From Gammaproteobacteria bacterium UBA4475 (lineage in GTDB: Bacteria; Pseudomonadota; Gammaproteobacteria; Pseudomonadales; Azotimanducaceae): 6,049 bases of DNA. The stretch's first letter is position 1; each line of letters starts with the position of its first letter. Positions 5,777 through 6,049 of the stretch are shown here, piece by piece. Where the stretch lies: assembly GCA_002389265.1 (NCBI GenBank), contig DGOD01000325.1, positions 1 through 6,049 on the forward strand, in the 5' to 3' direction. The notes under the pieces are model-generated. The model did not search any database. It saw only the letters and a program-made list of their open reading frames with translations, and had not been told where the DNA came from. The translations under genes were made by a program, and so were the position numbers.

Positions 5777-6049
5777 TTACGCCTGGCGCCACCAGGCAAC
5801 GCCATCGGCGTCCACTTCAACTTTCAGCATTCTGCGCTCGAGCGCGCAATGCAGATGCGCGATGGCCTCACCGGTTGCGGGAAAGTAAGTCCAATCTGTG
5901 ATCTTGCTGCGAAACAATGCAGGAAACACATCAACGGCGCGTTTCGGCTCAGCGCATAAATCATAGAGCTTCAAGAGTGCCACCTCATGCCAGTCGATTA
6001 ACGCGGTCAATCGCTCATGAACACCGGTATAGATACTTTCATGGGCAGG
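5777..6049 (-). CDS. MBL-fold metallo-hydrolase, C-terminal part (5' end outside window)
   Basis: The minus-strand frame ends in TAA (5779-5777) and stays open to the right edge, giving 90 residues that begin PAHESIYTGVHERL. The TTG at 6010 is internal, not a start, because the family pattern P-x-H-x-x-Y-x-G-V-H-E-R-L continues upstream of it. The visible part is the C-terminal helical/winged-helix segment of glyoxalase II/LACTB2-like metallo-beta-lactamase-fold proteins: E-R-L-x-x-L-I-D-W-H-E, then AVDVFPALFRSKI, then TGEAIAHLHCALERRMLKVEVDADG. The metal-binding H-x-H-x-D-H motif lies outside the window. Relatives hydrolyse thioesters, lactones or other esters, so a role in acyl-CoA or lactone turnover beside the dehydrogenases is possible but inferred. 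It converges with the SDR; the gap is 61 bases. Confidence 0.85.
   Translation of the reverse strand, partial: PAHESIYTGVHERLTALIDWHEVALLKLYDLCAEPKRAVDVFPALFRSKITDWTYFPATGEAIAHLHCALERRMLKVEVDADGVAWWRQA

Overview
The window reads as ordinary chromosome from a gammaproteobacterium, probably a marine or soil aerobe. Reasons: intermediate-to-high GC with AT-rich gaps between genes, a bacterial RIO1-type kinase of the kind found beside housekeeping genes in Pseudomonas-like genomes, and paired acyl-CoA dehydrogenases with a type II 3-hydroxyacyl-CoA dehydrogenase-like SDR, a combination common in aerobic degraders of lipids, steroids and terpenoids. This is inferred from protein character only; no rRNA, tRNA or mobile element is present to fix the taxonomy.

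Layout from left to right. (1) 1-431, plus strand: the C-terminal part of a DUF2239 protein, cut by the left edge. (2) 497-763, minus strand: a small 88-aa protein with a possible MGMT/alkyltransferase-like DNA-binding fold. (3) 1011-1868, minus strand: a complete RIO1-family kinase/ATPase with all key residues. (4) 1869-2155: a gap holding a perfect 15-nt operator-like palindrome, a strong Shine-Dalgarno with a six-codon mini-ORF, and a perfect 20-nt palindrome just after the dehydrogenase operon. (5) 2156-4540, minus strand: a two-gene operon, large acyl-CoA dehydrogenase first and small acyl-CoA dehydrogenase second, 27 bases apart. (6) 4541-4953: a 413-base divergent promoter region. (7) 4954-5715, plus strand: an SDR close to HSD17B10. 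(8) 5777-6049, minus strand: the C-terminus of an MBL-fold hydrolase, cut by the right edge and convergent with the SDR across a hairpin.

Genes (5) and (7) form a plausible catabolic unit. The two dehydrogenase chains probably make one heteromeric FAD enzyme that introduces a 2,3 double bond into an acyl-CoA, and the SDR may oxidise the 3-hydroxyacyl-CoA produced after hydration. The MBL hydrolase could act on a thioester or lactone in the same pathway. The substrate cannot be told from the sequence.

I see no CRISPR array, insertion sequence, phage gene or clearly new multi-gene system. The points most worth a second look are the complementary active-site losses in the two dehydrogenases, the operator-like palindromes at 2006-2020 and 4840-4854, the mini-ORF upstream of the RIO kinase, and the changed cofactor-binding glycine motif in the SDR.
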